From positions 310,001 to 374,000 of the forward strand of contig NZ_VXLC01000015.1 of assembly GCF_008704205.1 (NCBI RefSeq): a DNA stretch of 64,000 nucleotides. Direction: 5' to 3'. The notes beneath the pieces were generated by a model, which worked only from the letters and a program-made list of their open reading frames with translations, ran no database searches and had not been told where the DNA came from. This stretch comes from Nocardia colli. Lineage in GTDB: Bacteria > Actinomycetota > Actinomycetes > Mycobacteriales > Mycobacteriaceae. Position numbers and translations under genes: made by a program. Shown here one piece after another: positions 19,401-27,077 of the stretch. Position 1 is the stretch's first letter; each line of letters opens with the position of its first letter.

Positions 19401-19759
19401 CCGATGCCGACGAGGAGAACAGCACTCCCACCGAACGGATCATGCGCGCAGAGGTTTTCGCGCCGCTGCTCGGTGTCCGGATCGGCAACGACGTGAATTT
19501 CTTCGCCGCCGGCGGGACGAGCCTGGAGGCCATTCAACTGTCCTCACGGGTCAACGCGGTGTTCGGGGTGGCCCCCTCGATCGCGGACTTCTTCGCCGAT
19601 CCGACGGTGTCCGGTCTGGCCGCGCTGGTCGACGCGGCGAAAGCCGAGCAGCAGACGCAGCAGGATGCGCTGGCGGACGCGCTGAAGCTGGTCGAAGGCC
19701 GCAGCGATGCCGAAATCGCCGCGCTGGCAGCCGAATTGGATGGGACGGCAGTGCAATGA
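16445..19759 (+). CDS. NRPS module C-A-T
   Basis: The 1104-residue protein is one full elongation module. The condensation domain (about 25-440) has GHYIVLD in place of HHxxxDG: the first histidine is lost but the catalytic second histidine and the aspartate remain. The A domain (about 480-990) is canonical, with YTSGSTGKPKG, NGYGPTETT, YLTGDLA, IRGVRIELGEVE and PSGKIDRR. The pocket residues read by eye are D-V-F-D-F-G-G-V-T plus K; the Asp235 equivalent indicates an alpha-amino acid, but I do not recognise a matching code, so the residue is open. The carrier (AAGGTSLEAIQL, serine near residue 1023) ends about 60 residues before the C-terminus. It overlaps the following thioesterase gene (ATGA). 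Confidence 0.93.
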   Translation: MGPQSELLRRLRQLPGERRDELLAQLADVSSGVRSAPLSYRQEQLWLFDRLAPSSLAYGLGFAFPIDGPLDAEALRAALTDLLRRHTVLRSTFPDEETRGTQQVLPVPELRLTVEDVADGQLRARADEVVQDELRRGLQLNTGPAIRLRLLRADPERHLLVLIGHYIVLDPRSARVLQGDLAFAYRARVAGEAPQWPQEPVDFGAYAGWQREWCEQDTAREATEYWRGALSGWEGTELPPDGHRPRLLDLSSDAVTRSLPPELVAAVHTLAGTAGAERYDVLLAALLVVIARHTARGDLTVGLPFDVTGPFDADRLVGDCGNLMPLRVELDEADSFVAVIAAVRAARLAGALHATLPFKLILDALGVEPDTGRLPLVQIGFVDTGEPAGPIEADVVRIGCERVDAGAGAFELALEVSGGERPTVALRFATALYGAATAGRLLDRFLQTLGALCTQPDLPLGDAPFGTAQERADILEHWNAPIGLPLDTPVHDLFAEVAAADPDHAALVWQDGSLSYRALDDWSRRIADRLAAAGAGPGDLIPVVMERGPALIAVALGVLRAGAAYVPLDVTQPDERLAMILEDTDAKTIVVSPTTAERVPPPHRLVIDPDPDHESLRLADPPGAAPAVPPAAAAYVIYTSGSTGKPKGVVVEHRNVTNFVRTVRAMFDLTPQDRVLHFNSPGFDVSVFEIFGTLLSGAVLYVMDEDQRRSVDALDAVLRGQRITIVDLPPAIMGLLAPEGYPDLRVAFVGGEAFTGELTTRWARGRGFWNGYGPTETTVTVVAKLCEGEWTSSPPIGRAMANHRAYVVDSTGAGVLPPGAIGELAIAGLGVARGYLGRPDLTADRFRPDPDGPPGTRRYLTGDLAVWDDAGDLCFVGRADRQVKIRGVRIELGEVEAALHAVAGVAQAVASVVIEPRTGAMLVAYVVPERAGELQLDSVRAAVSGRLPAAMVPSVLVPLDEVPLTPSGKIDRRRLPAVEFSVDELTDADEENSTPTERIMRAEVFAPLLGVRIGNDVNFFAAGGTSLEAIQLSSRVNAVFGVAPSIADFFADPTVSGLAALVDAAKAEQQTQQDALADALKLVEGRSDAEIAALAAELDGTAVQ

Positions 19760-20535
19760 CGTCCGACGTCGGGACGGTCAGTTACACGACGGATTCGCTC
19801 TGGGTGCGCCGGTTGCCTCGCCCAGGTGCTCGGTTGCGGCTGATCTGCTTGCCGTTCGCCGGCGGCGGTGCGTCGGTGTTCCAGCGGATGGCGGCGCTGC
19901 TGCCGGCCGAGGTGGAGACGCTGGTGGTGCAACTGCCGGGGCGAGAGGACCGGTCGCGAGAGGACCCACCGAGCGACATCGGACGCCTGGTCACCGCGTG
20001 TGCGATCGCGTTGCGGCCGTACACGACGATGCCGTACGCGTTGTATGGGCATTGTGCCGGTGGGCTTCTGGCGTTCGAGATCGCGCACGAGATGGGCAAG
20101 CGGTTCGGCACTTGGCCGCGACGATTGATCGTCGGCGAGCAGCCGCCACCGCAGGCCCCGCCGCCTGCCGAGCCGCTGCATCAACTGCCCGACGAGCAGT
20201 TGCTCGCCACCGTGCGCGACCGCGGCGGGCTGCCGGAAGCCGTGGTGCGCAACGCGGAATTGCAGGAGTTCCTGCTGCCGATGCTGCGCAGCGAGTTCGC
20301 GCTCTGGGAGAACTACCGGTACCGGCCGCGCCCGCCGCTGCCGGTGCCGATCACCACGGTTCGCGGGTCCACCGGATCGGTGGATGCGCCGACCCTGGCC
20401 GGGTGGGCCGAGCAGACCGGCGCCGGATACACGGGGCTGAGCGTCGAGGGCGGTCACTACTTCATCGTCGGACTCACCGCGGCGGTCGCACGGCAGATCG
20501 GCGAGCAGTTGCCTGCCGCGGCACCGGCCGCTTAG
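19756..20535 (+). CDS. type II thioesterase with cysteine nucleophile motif
   Basis: A 259-residue editing thioesterase: ICLPFAGGGASVFQ near the N-terminus, VVQLPGREDRS, the elbow YGHCAGGLLAFE with cysteine instead of serine, and GGHYFIV for the histidine. It is coupled to the upstream C-A-T module by a 4-base overlap and lies 17 bases before the AL-KR-T gene. It is the second of three such thioesterases in the cluster and the second with a Cys elbow, which suggests that carrier unloading or acyl transfer is important in this pathway. A specific role cannot be assigned. Confidence 0.92.
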   Translation: MTSDVGTVSYTTDSLWVRRLPRPGARLRLICLPFAGGGASVFQRMAALLPAEVETLVVQLPGREDRSREDPPSDIGRLVTACAIALRPYTTMPYALYGHCAGGLLAFEIAHEMGKRFGTWPRRLIVGEQPPPQAPPPAEPLHQLPDEQLLATVRDRGGLPEAVVRNAELQEFLLPMLRSEFALWENYRYRPRPPLPVPITTVRGSTGSVDAPTLAGWAEQTGAGYTGLSVEGGHYFIVGLTAAVARQIGEQLPAAAPAA

Positions 20536-20552
20536 GACGAAAGGACGCTCGC

Positions 20553-23500
20553 GTGAGCACTGCCGTAAGCCCGAGTACTCGGGTCGCGCCGGATGACATT
20601 GCCCGGATCGCGGCGGATACGGCGGGCGTGCTCGACGCGGCTGCCGTATACGACCGCCAGCTGCGTTCGCAACGGTCTCGGCAGGCTGTGGGCGAGCGCA
20701 GTGTGCCGACCGGTGTCGCGATCTCGCCGGACCGGCTCGCGTCGACGCGTGGGGCGACGCCGGTATTGCCCGCGGACGCGGTGTCGACGTTGCCGGAGGC
20801 GTTGGCGCGCGCGGCGCGGGTGGCCGCCGATCGCGGCACCACCTATGTGCTGCCGGATGGGAGCACGGATCGGCAGACCTATGCCGAGCTGTATGACGAC
20901 GCCCGCCGGATGCTCGGCGGGTTGCGCAAGCACGGGCTGGCAGTGGGTGATTCGGTCCTGTTGCAGTGCGCGGACAGCCGGAACTTCGTGACCGCCTGGT
21001 GGGCCTGTGTGCTCGGTGGATTTCTGCCGACCGCGGTGGCGCCGGCGCCGGAGTACAGCACCGACAACGCTGGGGTGCGCAAGCTGGTCGCCGCCTGGGA
21101 ACTGCTCGGGCATCCGCCGGTAGTGGCCGATCCCGAATTGCTCGCGGGGGTGCGCTCGTTGGGTGACCGGTTGCCTGATGGCGAGGCGTTGCGCGTGCTG
21201 GACGCGAGTACTTTGTTCGCTCCGGAGCCGGCTGACCGGACGGTGCCCGATCCAGGGCAACTGGTCGTCAACCTGTTGACCTCCGGTAGTACCGGTACCC
21301 CGAAATGTGTTCAGCACTACCACCATACGATCGTGGCGCGGACCTACGCCGCGATCGACGCGAACAACTTCACCGAGCACGAAGTGTCGTTGAACTGGAT
21401 GCCGCTCGACCATGTCGGCGGGATGATCATGTTCAATCTGCGGGACGTGTTTCTCACCTGCGAGCACGTCAATGTGCGGACGGAGTCGGTGATCGGTCGT
21501 CCGCTGCTGTGGCTGGACTGTGTCGACCGGTTCCGGGCAACCTGTACGTGGGCGCCGAACTTCGCGTTCTCGCTGGTCTGTCAGCGGCCCGACGAGATCG
21601 CCGCAGGCGCTTGGGATCTGAGCAGTCTCACGAATATCTGCAACGCGGGCGAGGCCGTGGTGGCTCGCACCGCTCGGCGCTTCGTGGAACTGCTTGTGCC
21701 GCATCGGCTCCCGGCCGATGCGATGGTGCCGTGCTGGGGGATGTCGGAGACGTCTTCCGGCGTGACGTACTCCCGTATGCGGCTCGATGACCCAGCGGCG
21801 GCGACGATTACGCTCGAGCCCGCCTCGTTGGACGGTGGACTGCGTGAATTGCCGGTCGGTACGCCGGGTGCGCTGGTGGTGACCGAGGCAGGGACGCCGA
21901 TTCCCGGTGTGGCGCTGCGGATCACAGACGATCAGGGAAGCGTGCTGCCCGAAGGGCGGGTCGGCCGGTTGCACGTGTCCGGGCACACCGTGCACTGCGG
22001 GTATGCGCACAACGAGCGGGCGAATCGGGAGAGTTTCACCGCCGACGGCTGGTTCGACACCGGGGATCTGGGGTTCCTCAGCGGCGGCCGGCTCTATCTC
22101 ACCGGGCGCGGGAAGAACACGGTGATCGTCAACGGGGCGAACTTCCCCGCGCACGAGATCGAGGCGGTGGTCGAACAGGTCTCGGGCGTGCGGCCTGCGT
22201 GCTCGGCGGTGGTCGGGGTGCCCGACGAGGACACCGGGACCGACGCGCTGGTGGTGTTCTTCGTGCCGGAAACCGACGACGTGCCCGCACTGGTGGACAC
22301 CATCCGGGTCGCGCTGGCGCGGGATCTGGCGTTGCGGGCGACCTATCTGGTTCCGGTGACGGTGCAGGAGTTTCCGCGGCAGCAGGGCGGAAAGGTGCAG
22401 CGCGAGCGGCTGTTCGAAGGGTGGCATGCGGGGCGGTTCGATGACCGTTGTTACGGCGGGGAAGTCGACGGTGCCGGTCCGGAAGTCGTGGATGACGACA
22501 CCGGTGTCGCGGCGCTCGCGGTCGGCTGGGAGCCGTGCGAGCTGCCGCTGCGACCGCGCCCTGATGGTCCGGTGATTGCCTGTGTCTGCGATCCAGCCAT
22601 CGATTGGCGGGGAGCGGTTGCTGCTCTGGTCCCGATCGGTGACGATCCTGAGCTTTTCGGCCAAGCCTTGGAACAAGCGTTGGATCAGGCCGGATCCGGT
22701 GTGCCGCAAGTGCTTTTCGTCGCCACCGGCGATACTGATTCGTCCGACGCCGGCGTCTTGACGCAGTTCCTCGCCGTGGCAGGTGCTTTGGCCCGGATTC
22801 GGCCCGAGGCCGAGCTGACTGTTCTTACTACCGGTGCCGCGCAGGCACATCCCGACGACGTGGTGGTGCCTGGGCGCGTCGGACTGACCGCGCTGGTGCG
22901 GACTGCGCGCGCGGAACGACTGGTCGCCCGCTGCGCGTTGATCGATGCTCCGGCGGACGCCGACGCGAATGTGCTTGCCGCCTTGGCGGAACAGCGGCAC
23001 GACAATGACGTGGTCGCGGTGCGTGACGGCGTTCCGTTGCAGCAGCGGTTGCGGACGGTGCCGTTGCCGGAGGCCTTCGACGTGCCTACCGGAGTACTGC
23101 CGCGCGGTGGAACCTGCCTGCTCACCGGCGGACTCGGCGGTCTGGGGCGGACGGTCGCCGAGCATCTGGTGACCGCGCACGGTGCCCGGCTGCTGATCGT
23201 CGGGCGTACGCCGGTCGCGGAACTGGACGCCGGCGCGCAGGCGGAACTGGAGATCCTCGGGACGGTCGGCGAGGTCCGCTATCGCCAGGTCGACGTCGCC
23301 GACTCTGACGCGCTCGCCCGGGAAGTGACTGCGGCCGAGACGGATTGGGGTCGCGGACTGGACCTGGTACTGCACCTCGCGGGCGCTTCGGTCGCGCCGC
23401 AGTGGGATCGATTGTCCGAGCACGAGTTACGGACCGAATCCGCGGACTGGCTGGATCGGACGCTGCGCCCGAAGGCAGGCGGCTGCGTCGCCATCGACAA

Positions 23501-24290
23501 AATCCTTGCCACCCGGCCGGATACGGCTGTCGTGGTCTTCTCCTCCGTCAACGGGCTGTTCGGCGGCACCGGATTCGGTGCCTACTCCGCCGCCAACGCG
23601 GTGCTGGACGGCTGGGCGCAGCGCTGGTCGGCCACGGGTAGGCAGGCACAGAGTCTGGCCTGGAGTATGTGGGGTGGGCCGGGCATGAACCAGGGGAGTC
23701 CGCTGGTCGCGGCCGCTCGGCATCGGGGACTGTCGTTGATCGATCCGGTGCCCGGGATGGTGGCGCTGTTGCGTGCGCTGCATGTCGGGGCTCCGCACTT
23801 GCTGCTCGGGGCAGATCCCGCGCACGAGCAGATCAAGCCGTTCCTGGCGGCGGATCAATTGCGCAGCGGGACAATCGCGGTCGCGGTGGTGCCGCAGTCA
23901 GGGACGGATCCGCAGCGGGTGCGGGCGGCGGTGGCGGCCAGGCTGGCCGGGCACGCCATCTTCGCCCGGGTGGCGGTGACCTCGCGGATCGAGCGGGATC
24001 GCAGTGGCGCTCCGGACCGGGTGGCCCTGCTGGCCGCCATCGGCGCCGGGAGCGCCGGCTACGTGGCGCCCGAGGGCTGGCTGGAAGAGCTGGTGGCGGG
24101 GGCTGCGGCGGCGGTGCTGGCGGTGGCGCGGGTCGGGCGGGAGGACTCGTTCTTCGGGCTCGGATTCGACTCGTTGCGGGCGGTGCAGCTGGCGGCGACG
24201 TTGAGTGAGCGGCTCGAGCAGCCGGTCAGTGTGGGGTTGCTGTACGAATCGCCGACGGTGCGTTCGCTGGCCGCCAGCATCGCGGTCTGA
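20553..24290 (+). CDS. acyl-ligase - ketoreductase - carrier protein (AL-KR-T)
   Basis: GTG at 20553 with GGACGAAAGGA just upstream is the preferred start; the open frame extends further left but across the previous gene. The 1245-residue product has an AMP-forming acyl ligase (about 60-620: LLTSGSTGTPK, WMPLDHVGGM, DTGDLGF, NGANFPAHEIE, GGKVQRERL) closer to the fatty-acid/aryl ligases used for loading than to amino-acid A domains. A PKS-type ketoreductase follows (LLTGGLGGLGR near residue 858, VVFSSVNGLFGGTGFGAYSAAN with Ser and Tyr), preceded by about 200 residues that look like its structural half. The carrier ends the protein (LGFDSLRAVQL, near residue 1204). It may load a keto acid and reduce it to a hydroxyacyl unit, analogous in outcome to the alpha-hydroxy acid modules of cereulide synthetase; the substrate is not readable. 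Confidence 0.87.
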   Translation: MSTAVSPSTRVAPDDIARIAADTAGVLDAAAVYDRQLRSQRSRQAVGERSVPTGVAISPDRLASTRGATPVLPADAVSTLPEALARAARVAADRGTTYVLPDGSTDRQTYAELYDDARRMLGGLRKHGLAVGDSVLLQCADSRNFVTAWWACVLGGFLPTAVAPAPEYSTDNAGVRKLVAAWELLGHPPVVADPELLAGVRSLGDRLPDGEALRVLDASTLFAPEPADRTVPDPGQLVVNLLTSGSTGTPKCVQHYHHTIVARTYAAIDANNFTEHEVSLNWMPLDHVGGMIMFNLRDVFLTCEHVNVRTESVIGRPLLWLDCVDRFRATCTWAPNFAFSLVCQRPDEIAAGAWDLSSLTNICNAGEAVVARTARRFVELLVPHRLPADAMVPCWGMSETSSGVTYSRMRLDDPAAATITLEPASLDGGLRELPVGTPGALVVTEAGTPIPGVALRITDDQGSVLPEGRVGRLHVSGHTVHCGYAHNERANRESFTADGWFDTGDLGFLSGGRLYLTGRGKNTVIVNGANFPAHEIEAVVEQVSGVRPACSAVVGVPDEDTGTDALVVFFVPETDDVPALVDTIRVALARDLALRATYLVPVTVQEFPRQQGGKVQRERLFEGWHAGRFDDRCYGGEVDGAGPEVVDDDTGVAALAVGWEPCELPLRPRPDGPVIACVCDPAIDWRGAVAALVPIGDDPELFGQALEQALDQAGSGVPQVLFVATGDTDSSDAGVLTQFLAVAGALARIRPEAELTVLTTGAAQAHPDDVVVPGRVGLTALVRTARAERLVARCALIDAPADADANVLAALAEQRHDNDVVAVRDGVPLQQRLRTVPLPEAFDVPTGVLPRGGTCLLTGGLGGLGRTVAEHLVTAHGARLLIVGRTPVAELDAGAQAELEILGTVGEVRYRQVDVADSDALAREVTAAETDWGRGLDLVLHLAGASVAPQWDRLSEHELRTESADWLDRTLRPKAGGCVAIDKILATRPDTAVVVFSSVNGLFGGTGFGAYSAANAVLDGWAQRWSATGRQAQSLAWSMWGGPGMNQGSPLVAAARHRGLSLIDPVPGMVALLRALHVGAPHLLLGADPAHEQIKPFLAADQLRSGTIAVAVVPQSGTDPQRVRAAVAARLAGHAIFARVAVTSRIERDRSGAPDRVALLAAIGAGSAGYVAPEGWLEELVAGAAAAVLAVARVGREDSFFGLGFDSLRAVQLAATLSERLEQPVSVGLLYESPTVRSLAASIAV

Positions 24291-24298
24291 GCACCCGG

Positions 24299-24331
24299 AA
24301 GCCGACGACAACCAACAGAAGCCGACGACAA
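24299..24331 (+). repeat. short direct repeat after AL-KR-T
   Basis: The sequence GAAGCCGACGACAA occurs twice, about 22 bases apart, directly after the stop codon and before the terminator hairpin. The function is unknown and it may be a simple duplication. Confidence 0.6.
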
Positions 24332-24334
24332 GGC

Positions 24335-24368
24335 GATGGCCTTTCCGGATACAACCGGAAAGGCCATC
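24335..24368. terminator. perfect hairpin between convergent genes
   Basis: GATGGCCTTTCCGG and CCGGAAAGGCCATC form a perfect 14-pair stem around the loop ATACAA, followed by TTTGGG. It separates the convergent AL-KR-T and acyltransferase genes and would serve both strands. Confidence 0.85.
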
Positions 24369-24392
24369 TTTGGGTCGAGTTGGGCCGCAACC

Positions 24393-25604
24393 CTATTGCG
24401 GGGCCGTGGTGACCGGCACACTCTGTGGCGGTCGGCTCGAACGACTCCACCGATTCATCGCGGGCCGCTCCACGAACAGATGCAACAGCACGGCCAACCC
24501 GATACTGACCGCGATCGTCACCACCGACAACGCGATCACCCAAGGCCACGAAGAGGTTCCGCTCGGATCCCCGCCCCAGCCCGGCGAAGTACGCCCGATC
24601 GGACCGTAGGCCACGACCAGCCAGTGGATCAGGTAGATCGCGTACGAGATCTCGCCGAGGAAGACCATCTTCCGCCCGCCGAATGCCGTTGCGCGCGAGC
24701 CGAGATCGGCGGTGGCGACCGCCCCGATCACCAGCGCCATCGGCACCGCCTGCAGCACCGCGACACCGAAACGCAGCGGCAGCACGCCCTGCGCGAACAC
24801 CGCGAGGATCGGCAGCACGAGCGCCACCGGCAGCGGGAACCGGATCCACTTACCGTGAATCAGGATCTGCGCCAGCACCATGCCGAGGATGAACTCCAGC
24901 ATCCGCACCGGCGGGAAGAAGGTCATGAACCACATCTGCAGCCACGGCACGCCGGTGCCCTGCTGAATCTCCGAGGCGGGCAACAGGGTTGCCACGAACG
25001 GGACCGACCAGATCAGCGCGTAGGTGGCGATGAACGCCAACCACAGCCGCTCGGGCCGGATCTTCTGCACCAGCGGCAGCAGAATCGGGAACAGCAGGTA
25101 GAACAGCAGATCCAGGCCCAGCGACCAGGTCGGCGCGTTCGACCAGAGGTTGTAGAGCAGGTGCTGATCCGGAATCCACGCGTGCACCAGGAACAGCGTG
25201 GCCACCGTGTCCCGAGCCGACAGGGCATGCCCGGCGATCGCCGCGAGCACGCACAGCACGGCGAACGTCACCAGATGGTTCGGGTAGACCCGGAAGAACC
25301 GGCGCCGCCAGAACCGCTTCACCGGAACCTTTTTCGTGGTGACCCAGGTCAGCACGAACCCGCTCAGCACGAAGAAGAACGACAGCGCGGCGATGCCGAT
25401 GGCGTGGAAGGTGCCGATCACCGGCCGCGAGTCGGTCAACCGCGGCAGCACATTGATCCCGACGTGGCACAGCACGACCGCCATCGCCGCGTAGAAGCGC
25501 AATCCGGTGAGCGAGGGCATGTTCCGCGTGCGGTCGACCGTGGGTTTCGTCGTCTCGGCCGCAGGCGCCGGGGCGGGCACCGCTTTCAGCGTGGGTTCCT
25601 CCAT
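24393..25604 (-). CDS. membrane acyltransferase, acyltransferase-3 family
   Basis: The protein has about ten hydrophobic helices and the family features near the N-terminus (LTGLRFYAAMAVVLCHV, SFFFVLSGFVLTW, RRFFRVYPNH), as in OafA-type O-acyltransferases that move acetyl or other short acyl groups from CoA to hydroxyls. ATG at 25604 is preferred because GGAGGCAG lies seven bases upstream; a GTG at 25664 overlapping the stop of the carrier gene is the alternative and would add 20 residues. It is the last gene of the operon that carries the DADH-type transketolase and aminotransferase genes, so O-acylation of that residue or of the final product is plausible. Azinomycins carry an acetoxy group on the azabicycle, but a link is only suggestive. 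Confidence 0.85.
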   Translation of the reverse strand: MEEPTLKAVPAPAPAAETTKPTVDRTRNMPSLTGLRFYAAMAVVLCHVGINVLPRLTDSRPVIGTFHAIGIAALSFFFVLSGFVLTWVTTKKVPVKRFWRRRFFRVYPNHLVTFAVLCVLAAIAGHALSARDTVATLFLVHAWIPDQHLLYNLWSNAPTWSLGLDLLFYLLFPILLPLVQKIRPERLWLAFIATYALIWSVPFVATLLPASEIQQGTGVPWLQMWFMTFFPPVRMLEFILGMVLAQILIHGKWIRFPLPVALVLPILAVFAQGVLPLRFGVAVLQAVPMALVIGAVATADLGSRATAFGGRKMVFLGEISYAIYLIHWLVVAYGPIGRTSPGWGGDPSGTSSWPWVIALSVVTIAVSIGLAVLLHLFVERPAMNRWSRSSRPPQSVPVTTAPQ

Positions 25605-25660
25605 GGGACTGCCTCCAGCAACTGATGTCGTCAGGTGATCACGAGGTCGCGACGCCATGC

Positions 25661-25927
25661 TCACGCACCCCCGTCGGCCACGGTCTGCGGGAGTTCACCG
25701 GCCAGCTCGCGGATCGCGGTGGCCTGATAGAACTTCCGGGCCGGCAGGCGCACGCCCTGTTCGGCCTCGATCAGGTCGAGCACCTCGATGGCGGTCAGCG
25801 AGGTGCCGCCCAGGGCGAAGAACTCGTCGTCCGGGGTGGTCTCCTGCTTCAACTGGAGTACGCGCTGGAATACGCTCTGCACGTAGCGGATTCGGGCCTC
25901 GTCGCGGACCCGTGCCGGACTGTCCAT
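25661..25927 (-). CDS. free-standing peptidyl/acyl carrier protein
   Basis: A small carrier domain of 88 residues with the phosphopantetheine site FFALGGTSLTAIEVLDLIE. ATG at 25927 is chosen because GAGGTG sits six bases upstream; ATG at 25933 and an earlier in-frame ATG at 25990 would only add a non-conserved tail overlapping the transketolase gene. It begins 13 bases after the transketolase subunit stop and is coupled by overlap to the acyltransferase downstream (if the GTG start there is used). A single carrier in the DADH operon suggests that an amino acid or acyl group is held as a thioester for tailoring outside the large modules, or that this carrier presents the unit to the A-less C-T-C protein. 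Confidence 0.88.
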   Translation of the reverse strand: MDSPARVRDEARIRYVQSVFQRVLQLKQETTPDDEFFALGGTSLTAIEVLDLIEAEQGVRLPARKFYQATAIRELAGELPQTVADGGA

Positions 25928-25940
25928 CGTCATCACCTCG

Positions 25941-27077
25941 TCAAAGGGCAGCGGCACTGTGCGGCGCCGGTTGCTGGATCGGTCGATCATTCGGTTCGTG
26001 GGTCCGGTCGTCCGGCCGCCGGGCGAGCAACTCTCGCGCGGCGGCCAGCACGGCCTCGGTACTCACGCCATGTGCCTGCAACACGGTCCGCTGGTCGTGC
26101 ACGCGGGCGCCGGGGCGTCCGCGTACCGCCAATCGGCGCAGTGGCACGGCCAGTTCGGCCGACACCACCTCGGCGACCGCGTCACCCAGGCCGCCCTGCG
26201 GGCGATGCTCCTCGACGGTGACCACGCCGGCGCGGCCGCGGCAGGCGGTCAGCAGGCCGTCGCGGTCCAGTGGGTGCAGGGTGTGCAGGTCGACGACCTG
26301 CGCGCCGATTCCCTCGACGGCCATTTCGTCGGCCGCTTCGAGGGCGAAAAGCAGTGGTAGCGGGCCTGCCGCGACGATCGTGACGTCCGCGCCCGCGCGC
26401 AGCACCCTGGCCTTGCCGAACACCAGATCGGGCGTCGGGCCCGGTGGTATCGGGGTGGCCGAGCGGCCCAGTCGGAGGTAGGCCGGACCGGGTAGGTCGT
26501 GCAATTGGCGCGTGGCGGAACCGATTTGGCGCGCGTCGCCGGGGACGACGATCGCCAGATCGAACAGGGCGCGGGTCACGGCCAGGTCTTCCAACGCGAA
26601 GTGGCTGGTGCCGAAATGCGCGGCGGAGACGCCGCCGTGGGTGGCGATCACTCGTACCGGCAGCCGGTTGCCGACAATGTCGAGCTTCAGGAACTCACCC
26701 GCGCGCATCGTGGCGAAGGTGGCCATGGTGTGCACGTACGGGATGAATCCGCGTCGTGCGAGTCCGGCGGCGACCGTCATCAGGTTGGCCTCGGCGATGC
26801 CGACATTGATATAGCGGTCAGGGAACTGCTCGCCGAAGGTGTTCTCCAAGCCGCCGGTATCGGAGTCGAGGCAGATCACCCGGGGGTCGCCGGCGGCCAG
26901 CTCCAAGAGCGCTTCGCGGTAGGCGGCCCGCGGATCAGGGCCGAGTTCGGGAACGTGCTGTACCGCAGCTGGATCCGGGACAGTTGGCTGGTCTGCGACC
27001 GGGCGAGGATCGGAAGCTGTTGCTACGTCGGCGACTTGGGGTGAGTCGACGTCCGGGATGATCGGTGTGCCCGTCAT
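25941..27077 (-). CDS. transketolase C-terminal (beta) subunit
   Basis: The 378-residue protein matches the pyrimidine-binding and C-terminal domains of transketolase (DTGGLENTFGEQFPDRYINVGIAEANLMTVAAGLA, with the TPP-activating glutamate in GIAEAN; later GRAGVVTVEEHRPQGGLGDAV). The first 50 residues are low-complexity Pro/Asp/Val-rich, as is the tail. It pairs with the alpha subunit gene, overlapping it by four bases. Split transketolases in LysW-dependent clusters transfer a two-carbon ketol unit to LysW-bound glutamate semialdehyde, building the seven-carbon chain of DADH. The neighbouring aminotransferase and LysW genes support this role over a primary-metabolism one. Confidence 0.9.
   Translation of the reverse strand: MTGTPIIPDVDSPQVADVATASDPRPVADQPTVPDPAAVQHVPELGPDPRAAYREALLELAAGDPRVICLDSDTGGLENTFGEQFPDRYINVGIAEANLMTVAAGLARRGFIPYVHTMATFATMRAGEFLKLDIVGNRLPVRVIATHGGVSAAHFGTSHFALEDLAVTRALFDLAIVVPGDARQIGSATRQLHDLPGPAYLRLGRSATPIPPGPTPDLVFGKARVLRAGADVTIVAAGPLPLLFALEAADEMAVEGIGAQVVDLHTLHPLDRDGLLTACRGRAGVVTVEEHRPQGGLGDAVAEVVSAELAVPLRRLAVRGRPGARVHDQRTVLQAHGVSTEAVLAAARELLARRPDDRTHEPNDRPIQQPAPHSAAAL

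Noticed and set aside
19707..20552. Upstream extension of the AL-KR-T gene
   Set aside because: It would overlap the whole thioesterase gene, and the sequence is Arg/Ala-rich noise; GTG at 20553 has a good ribosome site.
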